64,000 nt of DNA from assembly GCF_000234665.1 (NCBI RefSeq), contig NC_018332.1, positions 367,755-431,754 on the forward strand, read 5' to 3'. The stretch is from Leishmania mexicana MHOM/GT/2001/U1103. Lineage: Eukaryota > Euglenozoa > Kinetoplastea > Trypanosomatida > Trypanosomatidae. Made by a program: the position numbers and the translations under genes. The notes under the pieces were generated by a model, which did no database searches, was not told where the DNA came from, and saw nothing but the letters and a program-made list of their open reading frames with translations. This document shows, in pieces, positions 10,965-21,968 of the stretch. Positions within the stretch are counted from its first letter, which is position 1, and each line of letters opens with the position of its first letter.

Positions 10965-13364
10965 AGATGCACGAGCGTGAGGTTGGTGCTGGAGGGTGGG
11001 GAGAGGCGAGTGAGGGATCAGAAAGAACTATGCGAAGGTAGCAGTAGTTGTTTGCAGGCACGCCAAGAGTGAGCGTCGCGTTTTGCCTTGCACACCCCCA
11101 GCCCTCCTTCTCGTCTTTCATTCCTGCATGACGGGGCCCGCAACCGTTTCCGTCCTACCTTAGGATACGCGCGTGTGGTGCCTTGCTGCCTCCAAACGTC
11201 ATCCAGTTTTTTGTGCCGTCCCTCCGTCATGTATGTACACACACACGGAGAGACAGAGACGGGCATTTACCAGTGCCAGCACCACATCGTGCATGTGGGC
11301 CTGTGCATCCTCTCTCGCCTCTTCTTCCTCCAAACCTCACGACACACACACACGCACACACACGCAACCAAGACCTACTTGGCCCGCACCCTCTTCTTCA
11401 TTAAAGGCTTCGTACCGATAGAATACGGCACACATATATATATATATATATTTATTCTTATGTACCTATGTCTCCATGATACCGATGAATGCGTAGGCAC
11501 TTTATGTATGTACGTATGTGTGTGTATGTCTGTGTATGGTTGTATGTTTTCTTTTGCTTGTGACTACTGGTCTTCAGTGTAACGCCCGTCTGTCTGTCCC
11601 TCTCAGTGTCCCCACGATGACGACGGCGACGACCACCACCACGACCACTTTCCTTCTTCTTTTTTCTATTCCTTTGCCATCTATATATATATTGTGTGTG
11701 TGCGTGTGTGTGTGTGTGCGTGTGTGCGTGTCTCTCGCCATGAACTGGTTTCTTTTTTCTTTTTCCGCTGTTTGTTTGCCGTTCATGCGTGTCGGACTCC
11801 CCCAAGCAAGCAAGCAAGAAGAAAATGACGGCGGTACAGGCGATGGAGGTGTTACTACCACTGCTGCTGGTGTCGAGAGTCCTGTGCTGTTTCGTTGTCT
11901 CCGCCTCGCGTCTCTCCTGCATCGTCGTGTGTGTCTGCCTGTGTGTATGAGTGCAGTGACACCTCTTTCTCCCCCACCCACCCTCCTCCCATCTTGTGCG
12001 TTCATCTTACATCCATTCAGGCGATGTAACGTGATATCGTCAGTGGTGCTGGCCGTCGTGTCCTCCTCTCTGCGAGTCACTGTTGCTTGCTTGCTCACAT
12101 CCGTGCGCCTGTTGTGGTGGTGGTGGTATATATATATATCTATACATATGCCCTTGGTGCCGCCTCGACCTCGATTTTTGACTGGTTGGCCACTTTGTGG
12201 TTACGGCGTGCGTGCTCGCTTCAGCAGGATTGATTGCCTCCTCCTCTTCTTTTTTTGTTCTTGTTTTTGTTCGTCTTATGCTTTGGTCGATAAGTCTCAT
12301 CGCACGTGCCTATCGTGTCCCTCCCCTCCCCACCTTCAGTGCACGCGCCCCAACGCCACCATACATACATACACCTACCTATAGATGCGCCTGCACGCGC
12401 GGAGGGTCGGCGCATACGGCACCGCGGCTAAACCGCAACACGACGGAAACAAGCATAGGTATAAGCTAATACACGCTTTCGAAGGAGTGCAATGAGACAC
12501 ACCAACACATAGGCAAAGGAAAAAAAGGAAAAAAAAACAGAGCAGGCGATAGCCCATCAGCAGCTTTCTGAAGATGCAGAGATCCCGCGTCGCCCTCGTC
12601 ACGCCCTGCGCCGGTACATGCGCATGAGCGCGAGCACACCAGCTTTCATGTGCGTTATTCTATACACCACCGTGTTCTTTCCTTCGCTCCCCTCGCTGCT
12701 GATGTGTGTGTGTGTGGGTGGGTGGGTGGGGAATGCGCACGTACGCGACGTGATTTCACACCTTTCCTTTTCCGCCTTTGCTGCTCTCCTTTCTTTTCGT
12801 GTATCGCCGTGATGCGCGCTGTCCGTCTGTCTGTCATTGATGCGTGCTTGCTTGATGTCGTGCGCGTGGTTACACTCTCTCCGCGTAGCTCACCAAGAGA
12901 AGAATTTTTGTTGTTGTTCGAACATCTTCTATCGCTTCCTTTCTGGCACGTATACACCGCGTTCGTGATCTGCGTGCGCTGCTGCCCGCAGCGCGTGAGG
13001 TGGCAGGCGCTAGCAGGACACCAGAAAAGACGTGCTTTGCTACTGCGAGGAGCTCCACACCCACTCTCGAGACGAGGTTGATGAGGAGCAGCCGCAGAAG
13101 AGGTGAATCACCTTAACCAACCAACCATACACACGCACATACACGAAGCCACTCTTGCTGTTGCTTGCTTTTTCGAAAGGGAGTGCAGAGGCACAGGTAT
13201 TTCGCTTACACGCCGTCCCTCTTCTCCCGCTTCGTTGTTCTCACACACACACACACATACACATACATCACAGAGCATAGAACCCCACGTATAGGGGGAC
13301 CACCGCCCTCCTCTTCGTCGTGCGCACTCTCGTACAAGAGAAAGACGGCGGCGCATCCAATGGA
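10965..13364 (+). other. Long intergenic region with dinucleotide repeats
   Basis: No convincing gene across 2.4 kb. It holds TA microsatellites (11434-11450, 12127-12139), TG/CA tracts (for example about 11695-11730 and 13241-13260) and many pyrimidine runs. Open frames here are low-complexity translations of these repeats. A pyrimidine tract (about 13212-13241) followed by AG at 13272-13273 is a plausible acceptor for the next gene. Confidence 0.55.
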
Positions 13365-16300
13365 ATGAGGAGGTTGGCATATGCCGCATCCGTCGTCGTA
13401 CCGCCATACGGCCGTGGAGAAGGAGGCGGTCACAGTACACCTGCGTGGATGCGCAACTTACTCTCCGTCCGCCTTTTGACGCGGCGGCCAATGCGCAATC
13501 GGCCATCGTCGTGTTCTTCTAGGGGTTTCACGCTTCAAGGGGACGTGTGGGGGCCTGTTTTCCTGCAGCACCGGCGCGTCGCTTCGCGGACGACGCCAGG
13601 TGACGCGACGGCTTCCGCAGAAAAGCGCAGTCCCCGGGAGGAGGCGTTCGAAGAGGCGCTGTACAAGGACTTTGCACATCTGTCTTTAGTTCGTCCAGCT
13701 GACACCGTCGATGCGACATCGTCTAGCGAGGTGGCGTACAAAAACATCGCTATCCGTGCCGCGCCCCGTATTGAGGACCGCACGCCAGCTTCCGGTGCGG
13801 TGGCAAGGGAGGCGCCTGAAGATCGTGCTAGCGCAGGTGTCACAGGCTCCGAAACGCTCCCGGTGAAGACTGGTGCAAAGCCGACCCCTGTGGCGCAGCC
13901 CCCACGTGTGAACCCTGGCCGAAGCAGCGACATGAGGAATCCGCCCCTGCTGCCGTCCGTCTCAGGGTTTGATGAGGAGAGGCGCACGCATCTCACCACC
14001 GAGCTCGCGTTTGAGCAGGCGCTCTATGGCGGCATCATTCCTGTGGGCGATGGGGACGGAGGCGCCACGGACAGCCACAGCACAACGAGCATTGGCTCCA
14101 CCTCAAATACGCCAACCGCGCGAGCGACTGGCGAGGCAGCGGGTGCGAGCGAAGAATATCGCCAAGGCTGTGCCGCCGTTTCAACTGGCGCCGCCGCGCC
14201 TGTATCTTCGGATCCATTTTCACGGATACCGGGCCACTTACTGCGGGGAGACAGTGCGGAACTCTCGAAAGGTGCCCCTCCGCCTTGGCAGGCTGCCAGA
14301 CGCAACGAGGACGAGAGTCAGCCCGCGTCGGCAACGACAGTGACAACACCACGGGTAACCTTTGCGTCTGCTGAGGCCGCCTTTGAGCGCGCGCTCTACG
14401 GTGATGTGATGACGGAGCCGCTGAGCGGGAAGGCAGATGTTCTGGTGTCCAATGATGCGAGCATGCCTGAGGCAGGTAGGGATGGCAGCGCGTCTCCTGG
14501 AGCGCCTCCGCTGCCACCGGCCCCGTCTGCGACACCCGACACGCTTGACTCCGCGCGACCGTACCGCGATGGTAGCGCTGCTGACGCACTTGTGCGCCGC
14601 GCGGATGATGCCGCACCAGATGGGGCGATGGAGGGAACACCAGCATTAGGCATGAGCGAGCCCGACACGGGGAGCACCCCAGAGGGCCGTGAGGATGTCC
14701 GCCAGCTGGTCGACAACGCGGCAGACAAAGAGGTATCTGACGCAGCCGAGGCTAAGGGTGCTGAGAGCGTTGCTGTCGAGAAAGCCATTCCTCCCCCTAC
14801 CGTCTCCATGCGGTGTGCTCTCGATCTAGACCGTTTAGATGCCCCGGCCGATCAGTTTGCACTTTTCGATGCTCTGTTTCGCGTCACAGACCACCACACA
14901 GCCGTCGTCACGCACATAGACCCCGCAGATCGGGTGAGGCGATGCATGCCGCTGCTAGACCGCATCAGCAAGCGGGAGCTCTTTTTCGCGAGTGGGTGGA
15001 TCTTGGACTTGGAGCGGGCCGAGGACACCAACGCTGCGCCGCCCCGCACAGAGAGGGCAGCTGGCTTCTCAGGATCGGCGGCGCCGTTGCCGTTCACGCA
15101 CCGAGAGGTGGTCGGGCGCAGCAAGGTACTGCGCACCCTGGTGTTCCGTCTGCTGCACGCGCAACACCACTGGTGGGACCAGGTGCAGGAGGTCGTATTG
15201 CTTGCGGTGAGGAAGGCGGCGGCACTTGAGACAAGCTGCCCAGCGGTCGTTGGCGACTCAGCCACCGGTGAGGATACCCCTCCGACGTCCTCTGACGATG
15301 GCGTTGAGGGGGCAACGGCGTCAGTTGTAGTGCCCGCCAGCGGCGCGGCTGCCGTGGATCGTCTGCTGCGACACACAACCGCGGAGGATGTTCAGGCAGC
15401 CATGACGCGCATCTTCGGCACCGATCCCCAGCAGGTGCACTTCTTCAGCGACGCCCTGTGTGAAGCGCTCGCGACATTCGGTGACACCAGCGGCGCCGTC
15501 GCCGGCTGCGTGGACGGCACGTTTTCAGCCTTCGAGGGGCCGGTGGCGGCGTGGAATGCGTTCGTTCTCACGCAGCGCCATCGCACAACTGGGGTCTGCG
15601 GGGCGCACAGGCGGCCATTCAGCTTCGGCGAAGGACGGCCCACGATTAACATCTCAGATCTTGCGCCGCTGCAATACTGTGAGGGCGCCGCCTCCTGGAG
15701 CGACGCGGCGTCTCCCGAGCCGCTCCCATGCGTCACTGCTGCACGGCACAGCACAGACGCTCGCACGACGGATGGTGACAGTCAGGTCGACGAGGCCCAC
15801 GTGGGGCGGCGGTCTACACTTTGCACGCCCTCGGCGGACGCTGCAGCGGCCGACCCCACCACCATGGCGTGGGATACAATGAGTGAGGAGGAGCAGAACA
15901 CGTTCCTCTTCGGGGCTGAAAGTGCGCAGCTCTCCCTGCGAGTTCGCGAGTCGGGCGGTGTCTACGCCGTGTTCGGACAGCACAATATTCCGTTTGAGAT
16001 GGAGAGCATGCTCGCGGAGGCCGAATTGGTGGCGCAGCAGCGCGAGGCGCTGGGAAAGGAAGAGACGGAGGCCGACGCAGCAGACGGAGGTGGCATCCAC
16101 GTGCCGGCAGAGGCATCGCTGCTCGAGGTGATGCGCGATCAGGAGGCAGCGCACGTACGTGCGTACGATGTAGACCGCGTGGTGCTCGAACTGATGAACA
16201 GCGAGGGAGCGACCGTCGCCGCGCCGCCCGGCGGCCGCTCGTCCTTCCTATCGAGTCTGGCGGCCGCGTCCAACGAGAGAAGCGGAAGCACTTCCCGACA

Positions 16301-18011
16301 ACAACGCGCCCGCGGACGCATTGGCACGACCGCGCCCGCCTCCACGATGCCGTTTCAATGGCAGCTGCGGAATAACGAGGATGTGCAACTTGCCGCACTC
16401 TGGCAGCGTTTCGTTCGAGCGTCAACAGGCGACCTCATAGGCAACCTCGTCTACGTGCGCCGCCATGCTAGCTCTCTCGTGCACGACGCCGTGGTGGATA
16501 TCGCCGTGCAGAAGGCCTTCTGGCTGCTTTTCTTCGCGCGCGACGAGGTGCGCGCCGTCACCCATCCAAAGCGCACGTACGAGACACTCTGGAACTTGCA
16601 CCATCAGCTCGTCGCACTCTTTGCATTACCTCACGGTGATGGGTCACCGCCCTCGCCGACGCCGAGGCGGGTCGCCCGTGGCTGTGAGGATGCACAGGCG
16701 GCGCGCCCGACCTTTGAGGATCTCTCGCTGCACAGTCAGGTTAGCTACGCATGTTTTGGCTGCGCGCACGTGCCACCGCGGCCGAGTTCCCTGGTGACGG
16801 AGGCCGCGGGAGTAGGCGACAAGCCCCACATCCACTCTAGCGTCAGCGTCCCCTATGCATCGCCCACCGACCTGTATGCTGCCCTCGCCGGGTCCTACAA
16901 CGGGCATGGTGCTGGGCAGCTAGAAACAGGAGCGGCGTTTTCAACGTCCGCCGACGGCACACAGTCCTCGGGCAGCGAGACAGAAAATTTTACGACCCTC
17001 TCGGCTCTCCAGCAGTCTGCCATCGACTTCTGCTTCCCCCGCAACGGAGCCGAGAGAGATGAAGCGGCGCTGTTCCTGCCTGCGGGTGGGGGCCCCACGG
17101 TCGCGGTGGCAGCGATGACCACCGCGCTTGAAACGGCAAACACGGAGAGGGATCCGCAGAACGAGCAAGGCGAGTCCTCTCCCGATGCCGGATCGTACCC
17201 CGCATCCGAAGGGGAACCACTGAATGATGACGAACGTACGCAGCCAGGTGCCAACGTGAGGCAGCGAGCAGCGCGTGCTAGAAAGGTCAGAGTCCACGGC
17301 GGTGCAGCCGCCGACGACGACGCGTGGATCCGGCAGGTACACAGCGCACTCGAGGGCAGTGTATACGAGTGCCTCCGTTCACTCCGGGCAGCCGGCGTGC
17401 TCGCGGCACCGCTCCCTTCCTACGAGCGCCGCCGCGACAACCTTGGTGTGACCTTGGCGACCTTCTCCGACGAGCAGCGGCGCAAAGTGTGGCGCGCCGT
17501 GCAGGATATCACAGCCGCAATGATCGAGGGAGACGCTGTGGAGTCCTCGGTAGGTGCATCGTCGTTAGCGAGGGATGCACGGGTGCCTACCAAGGTGGAA
17601 GACAACCAGCATCGCATGCCCTCTCCCGACGCAGCAATGGCAGATGCGCTCGCGTCTCCGCAGAAAAAGAATCGGAAGGCTATGAGATCTGCATGCTCGC
17701 TGGGAGCGCCAGATGTGTCGATGGGGCACTATAAGCGCCACCAGGCTAGTGAAAGGCTGATGACAAGTGACATGCCTCTTAGGCGCAAGCGAGGTAGGAA
17801 GCCGCGCACTGTGAGCTTCGACGCCATCGAGAGTGCATCAGAAGAACGAGAAGCCACTGCTCCCGAGCAGACAAGGCACTTGAGCAAGCCCTCAAGGCAA
17901 CGAGGCACAGGCCGCCGAGGCCGTAAAGGTGGGGCGGCACGACGGGAGTGCGGCGTTACCAACGAGGAGGTGGCCCACATCATGGCCTTGTTTCGCGAAG
18001 GCGAAACGTAG
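13365..18011 (+). CDS. Large hypothetical protein, mitochondrial-type N-terminus, AT-hook-like motifs
   Basis: 1548 residues from the first in-frame ATG (13365); the frame upstream opens only with GTG at 13320. The first 75 residues are rich in Arg, Ser and hydrophobics with no acids until late (MRRLAYAASVVVPPYGRG), as in a mitochondrial presequence. A nine-residue motif is repeated three times: AFEEALYKD (residues 94-102), AFEQALYGG (215-223) and AFERALYGD (339-347), separated by disordered spacers of about 120 residues. An ordered region follows from about residue 480 (ALDLDRLDAPADQFALFDAL onward). Near the end lie RRKRGRKPR (1473-1481) and GRRGRKGG (1516-1523), which resemble AT-hook DNA-binding motifs. 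I know no characterised homologue. A kinetoplast-DNA or mitochondrial gene-expression role is possible but is inference. Confidence 0.8.
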   Translation: MRRLAYAASVVVPPYGRGEGGGHSTPAWMRNLLSVRLLTRRPMRNRPSSCSSRGFTLQGDVWGPVFLQHRRVASRTTPGDATASAEKRSPREEAFEEALYKDFAHLSLVRPADTVDATSSSEVAYKNIAIRAAPRIEDRTPASGAVAREAPEDRASAGVTGSETLPVKTGAKPTPVAQPPRVNPGRSSDMRNPPLLPSVSGFDEERRTHLTTELAFEQALYGGIIPVGDGDGGATDSHSTTSIGSTSNTPTARATGEAAGASEEYRQGCAAVSTGAAAPVSSDPFSRIPGHLLRGDSAELSKGAPPPWQAARRNEDESQPASATTVTTPRVTFASAEAAFERALYGDVMTEPLSGKADVLVSNDASMPEAGRDGSASPGAPPLPPAPSATPDTLDSARPYRDGSAADALVRRADDAAPDGAMEGTPALGMSEPDTGSTPEGREDVRQLVDNAADKEVSDAAEAKGAESVAVEKAIPPPTVSMRCALDLDRLDAPADQFALFDALFRVTDHHTAVVTHIDPADRVRRCMPLLDRISKRELFFASGWILDLERAEDTNAAPPRTERAAGFSGSAAPLPFTHREVVGRSKVLRTLVFRLLHAQHHWWDQVQEVVLLAVRKAAALETSCPAVVGDSATGEDTPPTSSDDGVEGATASVVVPASGAAAVDRLLRHTTAEDVQAAMTRIFGTDPQQVHFFSDALCEALATFGDTSGAVAGCVDGTFSAFEGPVAAWNAFVLTQRHRTTGVCGAHRRPFSFGEGRPTINISDLAPLQYCEGAASWSDAASPEPLPCVTAARHSTDARTTDGDSQVDEAHVGRRSTLCTPSADAAAADPTTMAWDTMSEEEQNTFLFGAESAQLSLRVRESGGVYAVFGQHNIPFEMESMLAEAELVAQQREALGKEETEADAADGGGIHVPAEASLLEVMRDQEAAHVRAYDVDRVVLELMNSEGATVAAPPGGRSSFLSSLAAASNERSGSTSRQQRARGRIGTTAPASTMPFQWQLRNNEDVQLAALWQRFVRASTGDLIGNLVYVRRHASSLVHDAVVDIAVQKAFWLLFFARDEVRAVTHPKRTYETLWNLHHQLVALFALPHGDGSPPSPTPRRVARGCEDAQAARPTFEDLSLHSQVSYACFGCAHVPPRPSSLVTEAAGVGDKPHIHSSVSVPYASPTDLYAALAGSYNGHGAGQLETGAAFSTSADGTQSSGSETENFTTLSALQQSAIDFCFPRNGAERDEAALFLPAGGGPTVAVAAMTTALETANTERDPQNEQGESSPDAGSYPASEGEPLNDDERTQPGANVRQRAARARKVRVHGGAAADDDAWIRQVHSALEGSVYECLRSLRAAGVLAAPLPSYERRRDNLGVTLATFSDEQRRKVWRAVQDITAAMIEGDAVESSVGASSLARDARVPTKVEDNQHRMPSPDAAMADALASPQKKNRKAMRSACSLGAPDVSMGHYKRHQASERLMTSDMPLRRKRGRKPRTVSFDAIESASEEREATAPEQTRHLSKPSRQRGTGRRGRKGGAARRECGVTNEEVAHIMALFREGET

Positions 18012-19796
18012 TCCACGCGCATCCGCGTCTCCGAACACACTGTTATAGGACCACCCTACCGACTGGCGCGCTTCGTGCGCGTTAGCTCATGGTCCTATCC
18101 ACATGTGCACCTGTGTTTGTAGATGGGCATGTTGCCCCGCCTTCCCACTGCCCATGCATCCGCTCAACAAGGCGCGCACACACATCCGAAGCCCACACAG
18201 GCATTCACGTGTGTGCCTAAGGGAAAGGAACAAAAGCATCGATGGCCACACAACAAAAGAACGTCAGAGCAGCAGCAGCAGCGGCAGCACGTGTACTGCC
18301 TGAAAGAGGAGCACGCGTGAGTACAAGCGCTCTGCTGCAATCGCCGTGGGGGAGGGGAAAACGTAGCACAGCAGTGGCAGTACTACGGATACGAACAAAT
18401 CCGTGTCTTCTTATCGGTCTGCTGCTGTGCTTCACCCCACTCGCTGTCTCTCTGCCCTCGTTCCTCTCCCCCTTGTGGTGCGCTCGATACTCTGCGTCCC
18501 ACCACTCTCCTCTCCCTTCTCCCATGCTCGCCAGCCACGCCACGGCGCGCACGCACACGCGACTTCTCTGTATCCTTTGCAATATTTTTGTTTTATTTTG
18601 TGTGGTGGTGTGCGAGTGCGGCGAGCTTCGCGCGCCAGCTTCAAGGGAAGTCGCGAATCCTAACACGGTTCAACGATCGCACCGTCACACACTCACACAC
18701 ACACGCACATACACACACACAGCGCACACACGCACCCCAAAGAGACTGCACACAACGGCATATTTACCGAAGCAGGCTCCCAGTCTACACCGCAGCGCGA
18801 GTAGGAAGAGGAAGGAGGGTGAGGGCAACACGACGGAAAAGAAGAAACGAACGGCAGCGTCATCGCGGCCTCTGCGCGTGCAGTCACACATAGGCGGATC
18901 CAACTGGAAGAACAGAGAGGGCAATACATCTCACCGTGGCTGGAGAAGGGCAGAGCAGCGAGAGAGTGAAAGGCAAACGCGCGCGATCTTTCCTTCACTT
19001 GCGTGCCTTGTGCCTCTCCCCACCAGCCACCGAGGTGCAAAGGACGGGACGCAGGGCAGCACGAGGGAGAGAGAGAGACGAGGCTAAGGCTGACAGGGGC
19101 TTCACTCGCTTGCGGCGAGCCGCCACCTCCCCCCACCCCCCACAGCAACGGCTGCGATCTCCGAGTCACTGGAGGGGCCATTCATTTGGTTTGCTCGTTC
19201 ACGCGCCGTTGTGTACAGAATTTGTTGCTTCTCCCCTGGGCTCTGTCGGTGCGCCACCTTTTCGGGTTGTCGTGTCCTCTGCGTCCGTGCTCGCCCATCC
19301 CACGCCGTCGCTGCCCTCTTTTCTCACCCCCGTACCTCTACCTGTGCCGTCTAGTCTGGTGACGCGAATAAACCCTCAAAAAGGGCGTTGCGTGCGGGTT
19401 TGCCTGCGTGTTGGTCTGTGCGCGTTGTGGGGGCCTTTTATTTTTCGCCACGCTCGCCTCAGCTCTCTCGAGCACTCTTGTAGCGTGTGCATCGGACTGC
19501 CCTGCGTGTGCCTATTGCTGTGCCTGTGCGTGTGTTAAGAGCAAAGGGCGGGAAGAGGCGTCACTACGGAGTACTGCACAGCTTCTCGTCCTCCTCGTTA
19601 TCCTTCTGCCTTTGCTTGAGTACGCATTGTTTGCGAATCTGCATCTTCCCTGAGTTTCTGTGTGCCTGCTCTCTGTGGCTCGCGCAGACAAGCACATCGG
19701 CACTGACCCCCCTCGGTTGTCCCAGGTGACTGCCTCCGCTCCATTAGTGTATTCTTTTTTTTCTCTGTCGCGAAGCTTCGAAGGCGATCGGCTGAG
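18012..19796 (+). other. Intergenic region
   Basis: No gene supported. It carries CA/AC repeats (about 18688-18722) and pyrimidine tracts. The T-rich tract at 19752-19768 with AG at 19774-19775, 21 bases before the next ATG, is a plausible trans-splice acceptor. Confidence 0.5.
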
Positions 19797-21968
19797 ATGT
19801 TTGGCAATGTGATACGGCGCGTGCCAGTGCACGGGGGTGCTGGTGCAGCTTGCCTCTCAATTCCATCGCCCTCTTCCAGGTCGCTGCCGCTGCTGGCATC
19901 GTCATCTAGCTCCACGGCGGTAACAGCTGTGCGCGCCTTCGCCGCGGCTCGTCACGTCCGCGCCACCCACACAGACCCTTCTACCTTGCTTTGTGGCACG
20001 TTGTCCCTGGCGCATCGGTGGTCCTCCACGTACCCTACCGCGTCGCGTAGAAGTGTCCGAACTAGAAAGAACAAGCAGTTCAACTACCTCACAGCGGATC
20101 GTCTGATCCCAACCGAGAAGAAGTTGTCGCGGGTTGCAGTACGAAATCGAGATGACGTTAGTCTGCGACGGCGCCGCGAGTACAAGCAGCAGCTGATGCG
20201 TGACGTGGAGGAGAAGATCCGGTTTTACCCACCCAGCATTAAGAAGCAGGTGTTCTTTCCCATCATGACGAACTCCACCCGCGTAGCCCTCTTCCGCGGC
20301 AACCGCGAATACGGGATCCGCACGACGACGCGCGTCTTTAGCATGCTCCTGGGGCAACTCTGCAAGAGAGAGCATCGAGAGCTCATCCTCGAGAAGCTGG
20401 CGGAGCTTGGGCTTCAGCCCCCCACGGCAGAGGACTGGGAGCACTTCACCGATCCGGTGACGGGGGACATTACAACGGGGATGATGTACTCCACCTGGGT
20501 CAATTCGATTTTGACCACCTATGGACGGATGTCATACACGGGCTCGAAGCATCTGCTCGCCGCTGGAGGGACCACGCTGTTCGCGTATGTCATCCGAAAC
20601 TACCTCGACCGCACCTTGGTGCCGCCGATCGAGGACTGGTCGCGCCAATTCGGCCCTGTTGTCCCCGAGGAGTTTTTGGGGCGGCCACGCGGTCAGCAGA
20701 AGGTAAGTCTTGCCTTGTCCGACGCATCGTACGAGTTGCGTGTGTGGGGGCGCACACATGCACAGGAGGCTGTCTCGCGCCTCTCGCTGCAAGAGCAAGC
20801 TGACCTCGTGACTTGGGTGGAGGGGAACATGAAGACCCACATCGCGGAGATGGAGAGAAAGCACGCCTTCACGGCGAGGATACTCGCAGTGATGCACAGC
20901 CTGCCGGAGGCCAAAGCAATCCACAACTCGTTCTGGGCCTTTAAGGAGGCGAAGCGACTGGAGCACGTGGTAAAGATGAATGGTGCATTCTTTCCGCTGC
21001 ACCACGACGTGCGCCAGTTGTGGGCGCAGCTGTCGAGTGAGGAGAAGGCGCAGTACTCGTGCTTTGGTCGAAGGCGTCAGACGGAGACGGCGTGTGGGCG
21101 CAAGCTCTTTATTCGCTACTGTTGCCGTGACTACGGCTTTGGGTTGGCGGAAGCGTCGAAGCGCTACGCTACCCTTGGCGATCTGCAAAAGGCTGCGCTG
21201 GAGTTTCCCTTTTACTTCCCGCTCACCTCAGGTAGCGCCGCCACGGCGGCGTTTCAGCGCTTCTACTTGGTGATGTGTGAGCGATATGGCATGGTGCGCA
21301 CCTACAGCAGCGGCATCGGCAATCGACTCTTCAAGGTAGCCATGCGCCAAAAATGGGACGCCCTCACCATGGCAGAGCGAGAACAGTACGAGGAGCATGA
21401 CCGGATTTATGCGGCGTTTCCGCTTCAGCCGACCACGCCCGAGGCAGCCGCATCGGGCTCCGCAAAATCATCCTCATCAGAGTCGCTGCCAACGTGTACG
21501 GCACCGTCGGTGGCGACAAGGCGCAGCGAGTGCTTAACCACGCGACGGGGTACCCCGTCCAAGGGTCCGACGGCATCGAGGCCACAGGTAAGAGTTGGAC
21601 CTCAGTACTTTGTGGAGGAGCGGCCACCGTCGTTAAAGGTGGACGACACCGCGCTCACTGCGGAGGAGTTGCTCATGAACCTTCGAGAAGCTGCGTACGG
21701 CGCACGCAGCAATGAGCCCAAGGCAAAAGTGGCGACGACAGACGCTCACCCTAAGGCAACCCCTTCTGAGGCGGAGATGGCGTCGGCGGCGGCCGACGAG
21801 CAGCAGCAGTCATCAGAGCCGCAAAAAGAAGTGCTTGACACGCAGGACGTCAAGGTGTCCGTGGCCGCGTCGAGGAGAGGCCGTGTATGCTCCAAGACTC
21901 CCGGTTCTACTGAGGGCGAAGGGTCCGCGAGGACGCGACAGTCGGCACTCCAAGTCGTCATGATTTGA
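19797..21968 (+). CDS. Mitochondrial-type protein with HMG-box-like modules
   Basis: 723 residues from the ATG at 19797. The first 55 residues are rich in Arg, Ser, Ala and lack acids (MFGNVIRRVPVHGG), consistent with a mitochondrial presequence. The middle contains several helical modules with the aromatic/basic spacing of HMG boxes: NSFWAFKEAKRLEHVVKMN followed by LWAQLSSEEKAQY; LFIRYCCRDYGFGLAEASK; and AFQRFYLVMCERYGM ending in KWDALTMAEREQYEEHDRIY, which is the typical helix-3 ending of an HMG box. The last 170 residues are disordered. HMG-box proteins organise mitochondrial DNA in many eukaryotes and kinetoplast DNA in trypanosomes, so a kDNA or mitochondrial role is a reasonable inference. 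The gene directly upstream also looks mitochondrial and DNA-binding. Confidence 0.8.
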   Translation: MFGNVIRRVPVHGGAGAACLSIPSPSSRSLPLLASSSSSTAVTAVRAFAAARHVRATHTDPSTLLCGTLSLAHRWSSTYPTASRRSVRTRKNKQFNYLTADRLIPTEKKLSRVAVRNRDDVSLRRRREYKQQLMRDVEEKIRFYPPSIKKQVFFPIMTNSTRVALFRGNREYGIRTTTRVFSMLLGQLCKREHRELILEKLAELGLQPPTAEDWEHFTDPVTGDITTGMMYSTWVNSILTTYGRMSYTGSKHLLAAGGTTLFAYVIRNYLDRTLVPPIEDWSRQFGPVVPEEFLGRPRGQQKVSLALSDASYELRVWGRTHAQEAVSRLSLQEQADLVTWVEGNMKTHIAEMERKHAFTARILAVMHSLPEAKAIHNSFWAFKEAKRLEHVVKMNGAFFPLHHDVRQLWAQLSSEEKAQYSCFGRRRQTETACGRKLFIRYCCRDYGFGLAEASKRYATLGDLQKAALEFPFYFPLTSGSAATAAFQRFYLVMCERYGMVRTYSSGIGNRLFKVAMRQKWDALTMAEREQYEEHDRIYAAFPLQPTTPEAAASGSAKSSSSESLPTCTAPSVATRRSECLTTRRGTPSKGPTASRPQVRVGPQYFVEERPPSLKVDDTALTAEELLMNLREAAYGARSNEPKAKVATTDAHPKATPSEAEMASAAADEQQQSSEPQKEVLDTQDVKVSVAASRRGRVCSKTPGSTEGEGSARTRQSALQVVMI

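Noticed and set aside
11518..12384. 288-codon plus frame in spacer
   Set aside because: Composed of translated TG/CT repeats and pyrimidine tracts (Val/Cys/Ser/Leu runs); not coding.
18242..19087. 281-codon plus frame
   Set aside because: Arg/Thr/His-rich translation of CA and GA tracts; no homology-like pattern.
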